A program made the position numbers and the translations under genes. A stretch of 64,000 nt of DNA from Murinocardiopsis flavida. GTDB lineage: Bacteria > Actinomycetota > Actinomycetes > Streptosporangiales > Streptosporangiaceae. Where the stretch lies: contig NZ_PYGA01000006.1 in NCBI RefSeq assembly GCF_003014485.1, positions 186,001 to 250,000 on the forward strand. Direction: 5' to 3'. Of the stretch, positions 57,241-64,000 are shown one piece after another. The stretch's first letter is position 1. Every line of letters starts with the position of its first letter. The notes below the pieces were generated by a model that searched no databases, was not told the DNA's origin, and saw nothing but the letters and a program-made list of their open reading frames with translations.

Positions 57241-57276
57241 TAATACGCGGGCGCCGCCGCGGCGGTCGCGGCCGGA

Positions 57277-58875
57277 TCAGGCCAGCGCGATGAGGTCGGC
57301 GAAGTCCTCGTTCCAGATGTCCTCGACGCCGTCGGGCAGCAGGATGACACGCTCGGGCTGGAGCGCGTCGACCGCCCCCTCGTCGTGGGTCACCAGCACG
57401 ATGGCGCCCTGGTAGTTGCGCAGCGCGCTGAGGATCTCCTCGCGGCTCGCGGGGTCGAGGTTGTTCGTGGGCTCGTCGAGCAGCAGGACGTTCGCGCTGG
57501 AGACCACGAGGGCCGCGAGCGCGAGCCGGGTCTTCTCGCCGCCCGAGAGGACCCGCGCCGGCTTCTCGACGTCGTCGCCGGTGAACAGGAACGACCCCAG
57601 GGTGCGGCGCGCCTCGACCTCGGGGAGGTCGGGGGCCGCGCTCATCATGTTCTCCAGCACCGTGCGGTCGGTGTCGAGGGTCTCGTGCTCCTGGGCGTAG
57701 TAGCCCAGCCGCAGCCCGTACCCCTCGACGACCTTGCCGGTGTCGGGCTTCTCGACGCCGCCGAGGAGGCGCAGCAGGGTGGTCTTGCCCGCACCGTTGA
57801 GGCCGAGGATGACGACCCTGCTGCCGCGGTCGATGGCGAGGTCGACCCCCGTGAAGATCTCCAACGAGCCGTAGGACTTCGACAGGCCCTCGGCGGTGAG
57901 CGGGGTCTTGCCGCTGGGAGCGGGGGCGGGGAACCGCAGCTTGGCCACCCGGTCGGAGGCGCGGACACCCTGCACCGAGTTGAGGATGCGGTCGGCGCGG
58001 TTCAGCATCTGCTGGGCCGCCTTGGCCTTGGTGGCCTTGGCGCGGAACCGGTCGGCCTGCTTTTGCAGCGCGCCGGCCTGCTTCTCGGCGTTGGACTGCT
58101 CGCGCTTGCGGCGCCGCTCGTCGGCCTCGCGCTGGGTCTGGTACGCCCGCCAGCCCATGTTGTAGATGTCGATGACGGAGCGGTTGGCGTCGAGGAAGCA
58201 GACCTTGTTGACGACGTGCTCGACCAGTTCGGCGTCGTGGCTGATGACGATGAGGCCGCCCTGGTGCGACTTGAGGAAGTCGCGCAGCCAGATGATGGAG
58301 TCGCCGTCGAGGTGGTTGGTGGGTTCGTCGAGCAGCATGGTGTCGGCCCCGCTGAACAGGATCCGCGCCAGCTCGATCCGGCGCCGCTGGCCGCCGGAGA
58401 GCGTGCTCAGCGGCTGCCCGAGGACCCGGTCGGGCAGGCCCAGGCTGGAGGCGATCGAGGCGGCCTCTGCCTCGGCGGCGTAGCCGCCGAGGATGTGCAG
58501 CCGCTCCTCGGCGCGCGCGTAGGCGCGGACCCCCTGGTCGCGAAGCTTGGGCTGATCGCTCGCCATCTTCTGCTCGGCGGCGCGCATGCGGTTCAGGACG
58601 TCGTCGATGCCGCGCGCGGACAGCACCCGGTCGCGGGCGATGACCTCCAGATCGCCCGTGCGGGGGTCCTGCGGCAGGTAGCCGATGGTGCCGCTGGTGG
58701 TGACGGTGCCCGCCGACGGGGTCCCCTCGCCCGCCAGGACCTTGGTCAGCGTGGTCTTCCCCGCGCCGTTGCGGCCGACCAGCCCGATGCGGTCGCCGGC
58801 GGCGACCCGCAGGGTGGTCGGCTCCAGCAGCAGGCGCGGGCCGACGCGGAGTTCGATGTCAGAGGCGAGGAGCAT
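57277..58875 (-). CDS. ABC-F family ATPase (ribosome-associated)
   Basis: A 532-residue soluble protein with two ABC ATPase domains and no membrane part. Domain 1: Walker A GRNGAGKTT, signature LSGGQRRRIELARIL, Walker B MLLLDEPTNHLD. Domain 2: GLNGAGKTT, LSGGEKTRLALAAL, VLLLDEPTNNLD. The linker (about residues 240-310) is charged and helical (READERRRKREQSNAEKQAGALQ), as in ABC-F translation factors (EttA, Uup, resistance-type proteins). It likely binds the ribosomal E site. Whether it gives antibiotic resistance cannot be told. ATG 58875 begins MLLASDIELRVG, a normal ABC-F start. Confidence 0.92.
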   Translation of the reverse strand: MLLASDIELRVGPRLLLEPTTLRVAAGDRIGLVGRNGAGKTTLTKVLAGEGTPSAGTVTTSGTIGYLPQDPRTGDLEVIARDRVLSARGIDDVLNRMRAAEQKMASDQPKLRDQGVRAYARAEERLHILGGYAAEAEAASIASSLGLPDRVLGQPLSTLSGGQRRRIELARILFSGADTMLLDEPTNHLDGDSIIWLRDFLKSHQGGLIVISHDAELVEHVVNKVCFLDANRSVIDIYNMGWRAYQTQREADERRRKREQSNAEKQAGALQKQADRFRAKATKAKAAQQMLNRADRILNSVQGVRASDRVAKLRFPAPAPSGKTPLTAEGLSKSYGSLEIFTGVDLAIDRGSRVVILGLNGAGKTTLLRLLGGVEKPDTGKVVEGYGLRLGYYAQEHETLDTDRTVLENMMSAAPDLPEVEARRTLGSFLFTGDDVEKPARVLSGGEKTRLALAALVVSSANVLLLDEPTNNLDPASREEILSALRNYQGAIVLVTHDEGAVDALQPERVILLPDGVEDIWNEDFADLIALA

Positions 58876-59051
58876 CAGGAACGACTTTCTGGCGAGGTGC
58901 GTGTGCGAGGACGGCGAGGAGGGCCCGCGGCCCGGCTGCGGAGACTCCGGCGGGCCGTGCGGGCATGGTCGGGGTCAATCCGAGATCACACGCACGGCAC
59001 CAAGGCTATCCGCTGACCGGCCCGCGGCAGAACATGTTTTCGCGCACACCG

Positions 59052-59083
59052 CGGTCGGCGCCGCCCCGGGGCGGCGCCGACCG
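59052..59083 (-). terminator. 32-bp perfect palindrome, terminator
   Basis: An unbroken palindrome with left half CGGTCGGCGCCGCCCC, 23 nt past the stop at 59106. The adjoining TCGTCGCCGTTC occurs twice (59091 and 59110). Confidence 0.75.
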
Positions 59084-59105
59084 GCGCTGCTCGTCGCCGT
59101 TCCCG

Positions 59106-60446
59106 CTACTCGTCGCCGTTCTTCGCGGGCCCGCTCCTGGCGGCACCGTTGCCCTTCGGCCGGGCGGCCCCCGCGTCGTCCTGCCGCTCCTTCGGCGCGC
59201 CGGTGTCGGCGGCGACCGCCGCCGGCGGGGCCCCCGGTGTGGCGCCGGCGCGCGCCGGCACGGGCGCCGGATCCGGCGCGATCGCGGGCGGCGGCGCCTG
59301 GGACACCACCGACTCCGCGGCGGCGAACGGCCGCTGCCGCAGCAGCGCGGCGAGCACGGCGGCGACGGGGGTCGCGAGGAACGCCCCCGCGATGCCGCCC
59401 ACGATCGACCCGATCGCGATCGCCAGCAGGACCACCGCCGAAGGCAGGTCCAGCGCCTTGCCGTAGACCCGCGGCGCGAACAGGTGGCTCTCCAGCTGCT
59501 GCACGACGATCGTCGCCACGATGACGATGAGCGCCACCTTCCAGTCCTCGGCGACGAACGCGACCAGCGCCGACAGCACACCGCTCAGGAAGGCGCCGAT
59601 GACCGGGAGGAACGCCCCGATGAACGTGAGCAGGATCAGGGGCAGCGCCAGCGCCGGATCGAGGACGAACACCAGGACCAGGCCGATGAAGACCGCGTCG
59701 AACAGGCCGACCAGGGCGATCCCGCGCACGTAGCGCCCCATGACGTCGTAGGCGACGTCGCCCGCGAACTTCACCGCGTACCGGGTGGGCTGCGGGAACA
59801 GCTCGCGCACCCACTGCATGAGCCGGTCGCCCGAGTGCACGAAGTAGACGGTGAGGACCAGCACCAGGATCAGGCCGACGAGGATCTCGCCCGCGGCGAC
59901 CGCACCGGCCCAGGCGCCGCTGACGACCCTGCCGCTGTCGGCCTGCAACTCCGACTGCGCCTGCTCGATGAACTGGTTGACCAGCGCCTGGTCGAGACCG
60001 ATGGAGGTGGCGTAGCCCTGCAACAGCACGATCGCCTCGGTGACGCTCTCGACGAGCCCGTTGAACCCGGACACCGCGGGCGACACGATCATGGTGATGA
60101 GCCCGCCGAACACCACCAGCGCGCCGACCATGACGATGGTGGTGGCCAGCCCCCTGCTCAGCCCCTTGCCGCGCAGCCACGAGGCCGACGGCAGCAGCAG
60201 CGCCGTGAGGAAGATCGCGAGGATGACGGGCAGCGCGACCACGCGGATGTAGAGGATGCCCCACAGCAGCAGGACGACGACCACGCCGATGACGAGCACC
60301 CGCCAGGCGGTGTCGCTGACCCTGCGCAGCATGTCGTCATCGGGGACGTCCGGGGGCGGCGCCGCCGCAACCGGTTCCGGCTCGGGTTTCTGCACCGGTC
60401 GCCGCTTCCGCAGGAACGACCATGAACTCGGTCGCATTACACGCAC
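59106..60446 (-). CDS. AI-2E family (PerM-like) membrane protein
   Basis: A 446-residue member of the AI-2E/PerM family. The eight-helix core contains FIGAFLPVIGAFLSGVLSALVAFV and QQLESHLFAPRVYGKALDLPSAVVLLAIAIGSIVGGI, equivalent to the conserved motifs of the protein at 48231. A Pro/Ala-rich tail of about 80 residues follows the last helix and is probably disordered. The GTG at 60446 has GAGAGGA 5 nt upstream. Substrate unknown. Both AI-2E genes stand alone, each with its own terminator. Confidence 0.85.
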   Translation of the reverse strand: MRVMRPSSWSFLRKRRPVQKPEPEPVAAAPPPDVPDDDMLRRVSDTAWRVLVIGVVVVLLLWGILYIRVVALPVILAIFLTALLLPSASWLRGKGLSRGLATTIVMVGALVVFGGLITMIVSPAVSGFNGLVESVTEAIVLLQGYATSIGLDQALVNQFIEQAQSELQADSGRVVSGAWAGAVAAGEILVGLILVLVLTVYFVHSGDRLMQWVRELFPQPTRYAVKFAGDVAYDVMGRYVRGIALVGLFDAVFIGLVLVFVLDPALALPLILLTFIGAFLPVIGAFLSGVLSALVAFVAEDWKVALIVIVATIVVQQLESHLFAPRVYGKALDLPSAVVLLAIAIGSIVGGIAGAFLATPVAAVLAALLRQRPFAAAESVVSQAPPPAIAPDPAPVPARAGATPGAPPAAVAADTGAPKERQDDAGAARPKGNGAARSGPAKNGDE

Positions 60447-60594
60447 TCAGGTCCTCTCATCGCGGGCCGAAACATCTCCCGGGCCGTCGCTAGACCGCTG
60501 TTCTGCCCGGTGGATCGACACCCATTCATACTCGATCGCGCGGCGGGATTCAGGGGAGGCGGCACCCCTACCCCGGGCCGCCGCCCGCCGCCGC

Positions 60595-61002
60595 TCAGAT
60601 CGCCCACGCACTCCGGTATCCGCCGGTGTGGACGATCTCGTTGCCGAACGGCGCGAGCGCCACCGGGATCATCTTCAGCGACGCCCACGCCAGCGGGATG
60701 CCGACGATCGTGATGGCGAGACCCGCCGCGGTGACGATATGGCCGAGGGTCAGCCACCACCCCGCGACGATGATCCAGATGACGTTGCCGACCGTGCTGC
60801 CGCCGCCGGCGCCGGACTTGCGCACGAGGTCCCTGCCGAAGGGCCACAGCGCGTAGTTGGCCATCCGGAACGACGCGACACCGAACGGGATGGTCACGAT
60901 GAGCACGCAGCAGATGATTCCCGCGAGGGCGTAGCCGACGGCCAGCCAGAACCCGGCGACGACGAGCCAGATGATGTTGAGGATGAAACGCAGCAGAGCC
61001 AC
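60595..61002 (-). CDS. YccF-domain membrane protein
   Basis: A 135-residue protein with two copies of the YccF unit: LLRFILNIIWLVVAGFWLAVGY...TIPFGVASFRMANYALWPFG, then VGNVIWIIVAGWWLTLGH...GIPLAWASLKMIPVALAPFG. About four membrane helices. The function of the family is unknown. The start is a GTG at 61002 with GAAAGG upstream. Confidence 0.88.
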   Translation of the reverse strand: MALLRFILNIIWLVVAGFWLAVGYALAGIICCVLIVTIPFGVASFRMANYALWPFGRDLVRKSGAGGGSTVGNVIWIIVAGWWLTLGHIVTAAGLAITIVGIPLAWASLKMIPVALAPFGNEIVHTGGYRSAWAI

Positions 61003-61239
61003 GGATTGCCTTTCGTACCAGTCGGCGGATTCGCCCGCCCAGCGTCGCAGCTCCTGCGGCCGGCGAGGGCCTGTCACCTCTCTACGACGCGTCTTTTCCG
61101 GCCCGTGTTCCGCTCCGCGACCCGCACCGGTCCCCCACCCGCCCCCTAAGGGATCCGTGCCCGCGGTCGCCGCCGGGGTTAGGGTCGGAGGCGGACCACG
61201 CGAACACCAGGCACCGACGTGCCCGACAAGGACGGCCCC

Positions 61240-61890
61240 GTGCGCATCACCAAACTCGGACACGCCTGCGTGCGCCTTGAGCAGGACGGCGCCACCCTCG
61301 TCATCGACCCCGGCGGGTTCACCGAGCCCGGGGCGGCCGAAGGCGCCGACGCCGTCGCGGTCACCCACGAGCACGCCGACCATCTCGACCTCGACCAGTT
61401 GCGGGCGGCCGCGCGGGCAAACCCGGACCTGGCGGTCTACACCAACGCCGACATCGCCGCCCGGCTCGCAGCGACCGACGACCTCGGCGCCCGGATCGTC
61501 ACCGTCGCGCACGGCGACACACCGCGCATCGCAGGCTTCGACGTCCACGTCTACGGGGCGCGGCACGCCGTCATCCACGACGACATTCCGGTCATAGCGA
61601 ACGTGGGATTCCGGGTCGTCGGAACCGACGGCGCACTGTTCCACCCGGGCGACGCCCTGACCGTCCCGGAAGACCCCGTCGACACCCTGCTGCTGCCCGT
61701 GCAGGCGCCGTGGTCGAAGATCGCGGAAGTCGCCGACTACACGCGCGCCGTGCGGCCGCGCAGCACGATCGCGATCCACGACGCACTGCTCAGCGAGCTC
61801 GGGGCAGGGGTCTACCAGCGGAATCTCAACGCTCTCCTGCCCGACTCCGGCTACGAGCGGCTGCACCCCGGACAGAGCCGGGAATTCTGA
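61240..61890 (+). CDS. MBL-fold metal-dependent hydrolase, UlaG-like
   Basis: A 216-residue protein of the metallo-beta-lactamase fold. It begins MRITKLGHACVRLEQDGATLVIDPGG and has THEHADHLD (H-x-H-x-D-H), YGARHAVIH and LFHPGDAL, supplying the metal ligands. The UlaG-like subgroup includes lactonases and phosphodiesterases of unknown target. GTG 61240 is preferred since conserved sequence starts there and AAGGACGG precedes it; GTG 61219 is also possible. It is divergent from the YccF gene. Confidence 0.85.
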   Translation: MRITKLGHACVRLEQDGATLVIDPGGFTEPGAAEGADAVAVTHEHADHLDLDQLRAAARANPDLAVYTNADIAARLAATDDLGARIVTVAHGDTPRIAGFDVHVYGARHAVIHDDIPVIANVGFRVVGTDGALFHPGDALTVPEDPVDTLLLPVQAPWSKIAEVADYTRAVRPRSTIAIHDALLSELGAGVYQRNLNALLPDSGYERLHPGQSREF

Positions 61891-62408
61891 CCTTCCTTTA
61901 ACCTTCGCGGCCGCGGCACCCGCGAACTGGGGGTTCGCAGGCACGGCCCGCGCCACGGCGCCCACAGGCCCCGGGATGTGACCCGTGCATCAGCACGAAC
62001 CCCTAGTCACAGCCCCAAAACCGACATACGCTGTTCCACATCCGGCACATGCGTCGGATCTTGCGATTCCGCACAAAAATCCGACAGAGTTCCCGGCTTC
62101 GGCCGGGCTCAATCAGATTTCGATAACGGTTGAGCGAGTAATTTTCCCACCCCCGTGCGCGATCGGGAGTGGGGATGGCATGATTGCGTAGCGGCTCGCA
62201 GGGAGCATGTCACCGCACCCGCAGCCCGACTCGTGAGCACCCGCCCTTATTCGGCGGCTCCGCTGTGGCTTCGCCCACACCAAGGAACACCGAACCGTCG
62301 CACGGCGTTCGCGTCGTGCGGGGTGCCTCGTGTCGCATGATCCACGACTTTTGGCGTGACCCTGCTTTCCAATAGCTTACTAGCGATTTCAGTAGAGGTG
62401 GTTCAAGC
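61891..62408. other. Gene-free region upstream of the WhiB gene
   Basis: About 500 nt, clearly richer in A+T than its surroundings between 62020 and 62400. I see no convincing gene. It probably holds long-range control sites for the WhiB gene, as is common for wbl promoters. A candidate promoter close to the gene is listed separately. Confidence 0.45.
62351..62378 (+). promoter_or_regulatory. Candidate WhiB promoter
   Basis: TTGGCG (62351-62356) and TAGCTT (62373-62378) lie 16 nt apart, 30 nt before the ATG at 62409. The ribosome site AGAGGTGG lies between them and the gene. Weak -10, so tentative. Confidence 0.35.
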
Positions 62409-62708
62409 ATGTCTCAGGTACGTCGGCAGGCCGCACTGCGCCCCCGCCCGAGCTGGGGGTGGCAGGACGCCGCCGGGTGCCGGGGCGAGGACCTCGTGCT
62501 CTTCTTCGGCCCGGACGGCGAACGCCAGCCCGAGCGGGAGATCCGCGAGCGCAAGGCCAAGGAGATCTGCACAGCATGCCCTGTGCGCACGGAATGTCTC
62601 GACTACGCCATTTCGCGCCCCGAGAAGTACGGGACGTGGGGCGGACTGAACGAAGACGAGCGCGCCTCCGAGCGCCGGCGCCGCATGCGCCGCGCCAACG
62701 CCGCCTGA
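62409..62708 (+). CDS. WhiB-family iron-sulfur regulator
   Basis: A 99-residue Wbl protein. Four cysteines bind a [4Fe-4S] cluster: one in DAAGCRGED and three in ICTACPVRTEC. The turn motif is GTWGGLNEDER (usually GVWGG), followed by the basic tail ERRRRMRRANAA. The stretch LFFGPDGERQPEREIRERKAKEIC resembles the WhiD/WhiB3 group; that placement is tentative. Wbl proteins bind the principal sigma factor and tune development or redox genes. AGAGGTGG precedes the ATG. Confidence 0.93.
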   Translation: MSQVRRQAALRPRPSWGWQDAAGCRGEDLVLFFGPDGERQPEREIRERKAKEICTACPVRTECLDYAISRPEKYGTWGGLNEDERASERRRRMRRANAA

Positions 62709-62799
62709 ACCCGGCCGCGCGTTCGGGCACTCGACCACGGCACTCCTCGAATCCCGACCAGCCCCCGCAGCACCCAGCGGAACCCTCCCGCTCAACCGT

Positions 62800-62840
62800 G
62801 GCGCCCCGGCCTATGACAGGCCGAGGGCGCCGCGGTTTTG
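62800..62840 (+). terminator. Terminator of the WhiB gene
   Basis: GGCGCCC-CGGCCT (62800-62812) pairs with AGGCCG-A-GGGCGCC (62818-62831) with one bulged A, followed by a T-rich run (GGTTTTGTTGGG). It is the only hairpin here with a clear T-run. Confidence 0.75.
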
Positions 62841-62972
62841 TTGGGTCGTCGCGGTTCCGGGGCGCTTTAGGCCGATGTCTTCCCTCGTCGCGTGGCGCTC
62901 CCTCGTACCTCGGTCGCACCCCGCTCCTCAGTCCAGACACCGGCGCGCCCCTCCACCGCGACTCCCGGAAAC

Positions 62973-63194
62973 ACCCCCTGGGGATGAGCTTCAAAACCCC
63001 CTCGGGTGACCGGCCTGCTTGTCCGGGCCCTGTGGTTCCGGCGGCACACCCTCGGGATGAGGCACAAACCCCCTGGGGATGAGCTTCAAAACCCCCTGGA
63101 GCAGGGGCGTGCGCCGCTGACCTGAGCGAAGAGGGGTAGTTGCAAACCCCCTCGGGTGCGGTCTCGTGGGTGTGGCCCCATCCCCTCGGGTTGC
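62973..63194. repeat. Cluster of short C-rich repeats (consensus CCCCCTSGGGRTGA)
   Basis: A 29-bp unit at 62974-63002 (CCCCCTGGGGATGAGCTTC, then AAAACCCCCT) recurs exactly at 63069-63097. Shorter relatives start near 62997, 63048, 63092, 63147 and 63181. All have CCC(C)CT followed by (C/G)GGG, several joined by CAAA. They fill the space between the convergent WhiB and hydrolase genes. Spacing is irregular, so this is not a CRISPR array. Confidence 0.75.
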
Positions 63195-63226
63195 GCGGCG
63201 CTCCGTGGTTGCTTCGGGTTGTCGGG

Positions 63227-64000
63227 TCATTGGCGGTTTCGGCGGTGGGACTCGAACCACTCGGCGGCGGCTGTGCCCGCTGCGCGCCAGGCGTCGCCGC
63301 CCTCCGGCTCGTGCTCGGCGTGCGCGGCGACGCGCAGCTCGAATGGGCCGCCGAGGCGGCCCAGCGCCCACTCGGTGAGCTCGCGGACGAGGGGGTCGTT
63401 GCCCTCCACCAGCACCAGGACGGGAGCGCGGACCGCTGCGAGCCGGTTCTCGGCGAGATCGATCCGGCCGCCCTGCGCCACGACCGCGGCGACGTCGTCC
63501 GGGTGCCGCGCGGCCGCCACCAGCGCCGCGGCGGCGCCGGTACCCGAGCCGACCAGCCCGACCGGCCTGTCGGCCACAGCGGACGCCCGGCGCAGCCATC
63601 GCACCGCCGCGCCCAGCCGGTCCCCGAGCTCGTCCGGGCCGATACCGCCCGACGTGCCGTTCGCCCGCCGCCACTCCGACTCGGTGAACAGGTCCAGCAG
63701 CAGGGTGGCGTAGCCCGCCCGCCGCACGATGGCGGCCGCGGCGCGCTGCCGGGGGTCGTGCCGCCCGTGGCCGAGCGCGAACACCACGGCGCCGTGCAGG
63801 GACGGGGGCACGCTGAGGTCGCCGTCGAGGTGGACGTCGCCGCCCGCGCGGATGCGCACGCCCCGCTCGGAGTCGGACTCCGCTGCGGGCACCCGCTGCT
63901 CCGCCAGCACAGCGGTCACGTACTCGTCGGTGAGCTGGGTGAAGTCGCGGTACCACTCCCCCACCGCGTGGAAGTTCTCCGGGACGGTGAGGACCACCAG
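63227..64000 (-). CDS. Alpha/beta hydrolase, dienelactone hydrolase-like, with altered nucleophile elbow; 5' end at or beyond the window edge
   Basis: About 256 residues are visible. The fold looks like the small dienelactone hydrolase-type proteins of actinomycetes (VVFALGHGRHDPRQRAAAAIVRRAGYATLLLDLFTESE). Where relatives have G-A-S-T-G, this one reads VGLVGSGTGAAAALVAAA: the serine is shifted by one place and the usual position is Gly. The acid and base regions (VEGNDPLVREL, AHAEHEPEGG) remain. The enzyme may therefore be inactive or use a different arrangement. A GTG at 63997 could be the start, but the frame is open to base 64000, so the gene may begin outside. Confidence 0.7.
   Translation of the reverse strand: MVVLTVPENFHAVGEWYRDFTQLTDEYVTAVLAEQRVPAAESDSERGVRIRAGGDVHLDGDLSVPPSLHGAVVFALGHGRHDPRQRAAAAIVRRAGYATLLLDLFTESEWRRANGTSGGIGPDELGDRLGAAVRWLRRASAVADRPVGLVGSGTGAAAALVAAARHPDDVAAVVAQGGRIDLAENRLAAVRAPVLVLVEGNDPLVRELTEWALGRLGGPFELRVAAHAEHEPEGGDAWRAAGTAAAEWFESHRRNRQ

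Noticed and set aside
62973-63194. CRISPR array.
   Set aside because: Units vary in length, spacing is irregular, spacers are absent and no cas gene is present.

Overview
The window is very GC-rich, with strong third-position GC bias, frequent GTG starts and GGAGG-type ribosome binding sites. It carries a WhiB protein, IdeR/DmdR-type iron boxes, an MbtH protein and a small protein like the Streptomyces nucleoid protein Gbn. This indicates an actinomycete. The gene style suggests Nocardiopsaceae or a neighbouring family, but that is inference. I saw no rRNA, tRNA, CRISPR array, transposase or phage gene.

Layout. 1-6000: the start of a Ser/Thr kinase, a polyprenol-phosphate sugar transferase, two DeoR regulators, an MFS transporter and a 4'-phosphopantetheinyl transferase (PPTase). 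6100-9764: a compact plus-strand cassette of a prolyl-oligopeptidase-like enzyme, a 37-residue Asp/Ser-rich peptide and a JmjC/cupin oxygenase; it has its own promoter inside an inverted repeat and a hairpin directly after the peptide gene. This looks like an undescribed RiPP-type or peptide-hydroxylation system and is the most novel item here. 9897-10905: an iron box and a FhuF-like ferric reductase. 10922-17439: a HhH-GPD protein, an MFS transporter, a quinone oxidoreductase and a large LuxR-type ATPase regulator. 17520-22352: a complete Liv-type ABC importer. 22762-23545: a small unknown protein and aspartate decarboxylase PanD.

23656-47750 is a minus-strand siderophore locus. Transcription would begin at a double iron box (47590-47747) and run through entA-, entC-, entE- and entB-like 2,3-dihydroxybenzoate (DHB) genes, an ornithine/lysine N-hydroxylase, a free aryl carrier protein, a 3654-residue NRPS (C-A-T-C-A-T-C-A-T-E), a second NRPS (C-A-T-TE), MbtH and an EntS-like exporter. 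A siderophore-interacting reductase follows with its own iron box. Hand-read adenylation codes give Gly, Gly, a basic residue (epimerised) and N5-hydroxyornithine. The predicted product is a mixed catecholate/hydroxamate peptide, DHB-Gly-Gly-D-(basic)-hydroxyornithine, possibly oligomerised or cyclised by the thioesterase. The PPTase at 5201 could activate its carrier domains and the FhuF protein could release the iron. No siderophore ABC importer or hydroxyornithine acyltransferase is present.

48231-64000 is mostly housekeeping: two AI-2E-type membrane proteins, a permease/TIGR03943 pair with a palindromic operator, a GNAT acetyltransferase, an MDR reductase, a DEAD-box helicase with an Arg/Gly-rich tail, an enoyl-CoA hydratase, a Gbn-like protein, an ABC-F ATPase, YccF, a metallo-hydrolase, a WhiB protein and the end of an alpha/beta hydrolase gene that runs off the window. 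Many genes end in strong palindromic hairpins. Two families of dispersed intergenic repeats occur (13090-13421 with 47845-48200, and 62973-63194).
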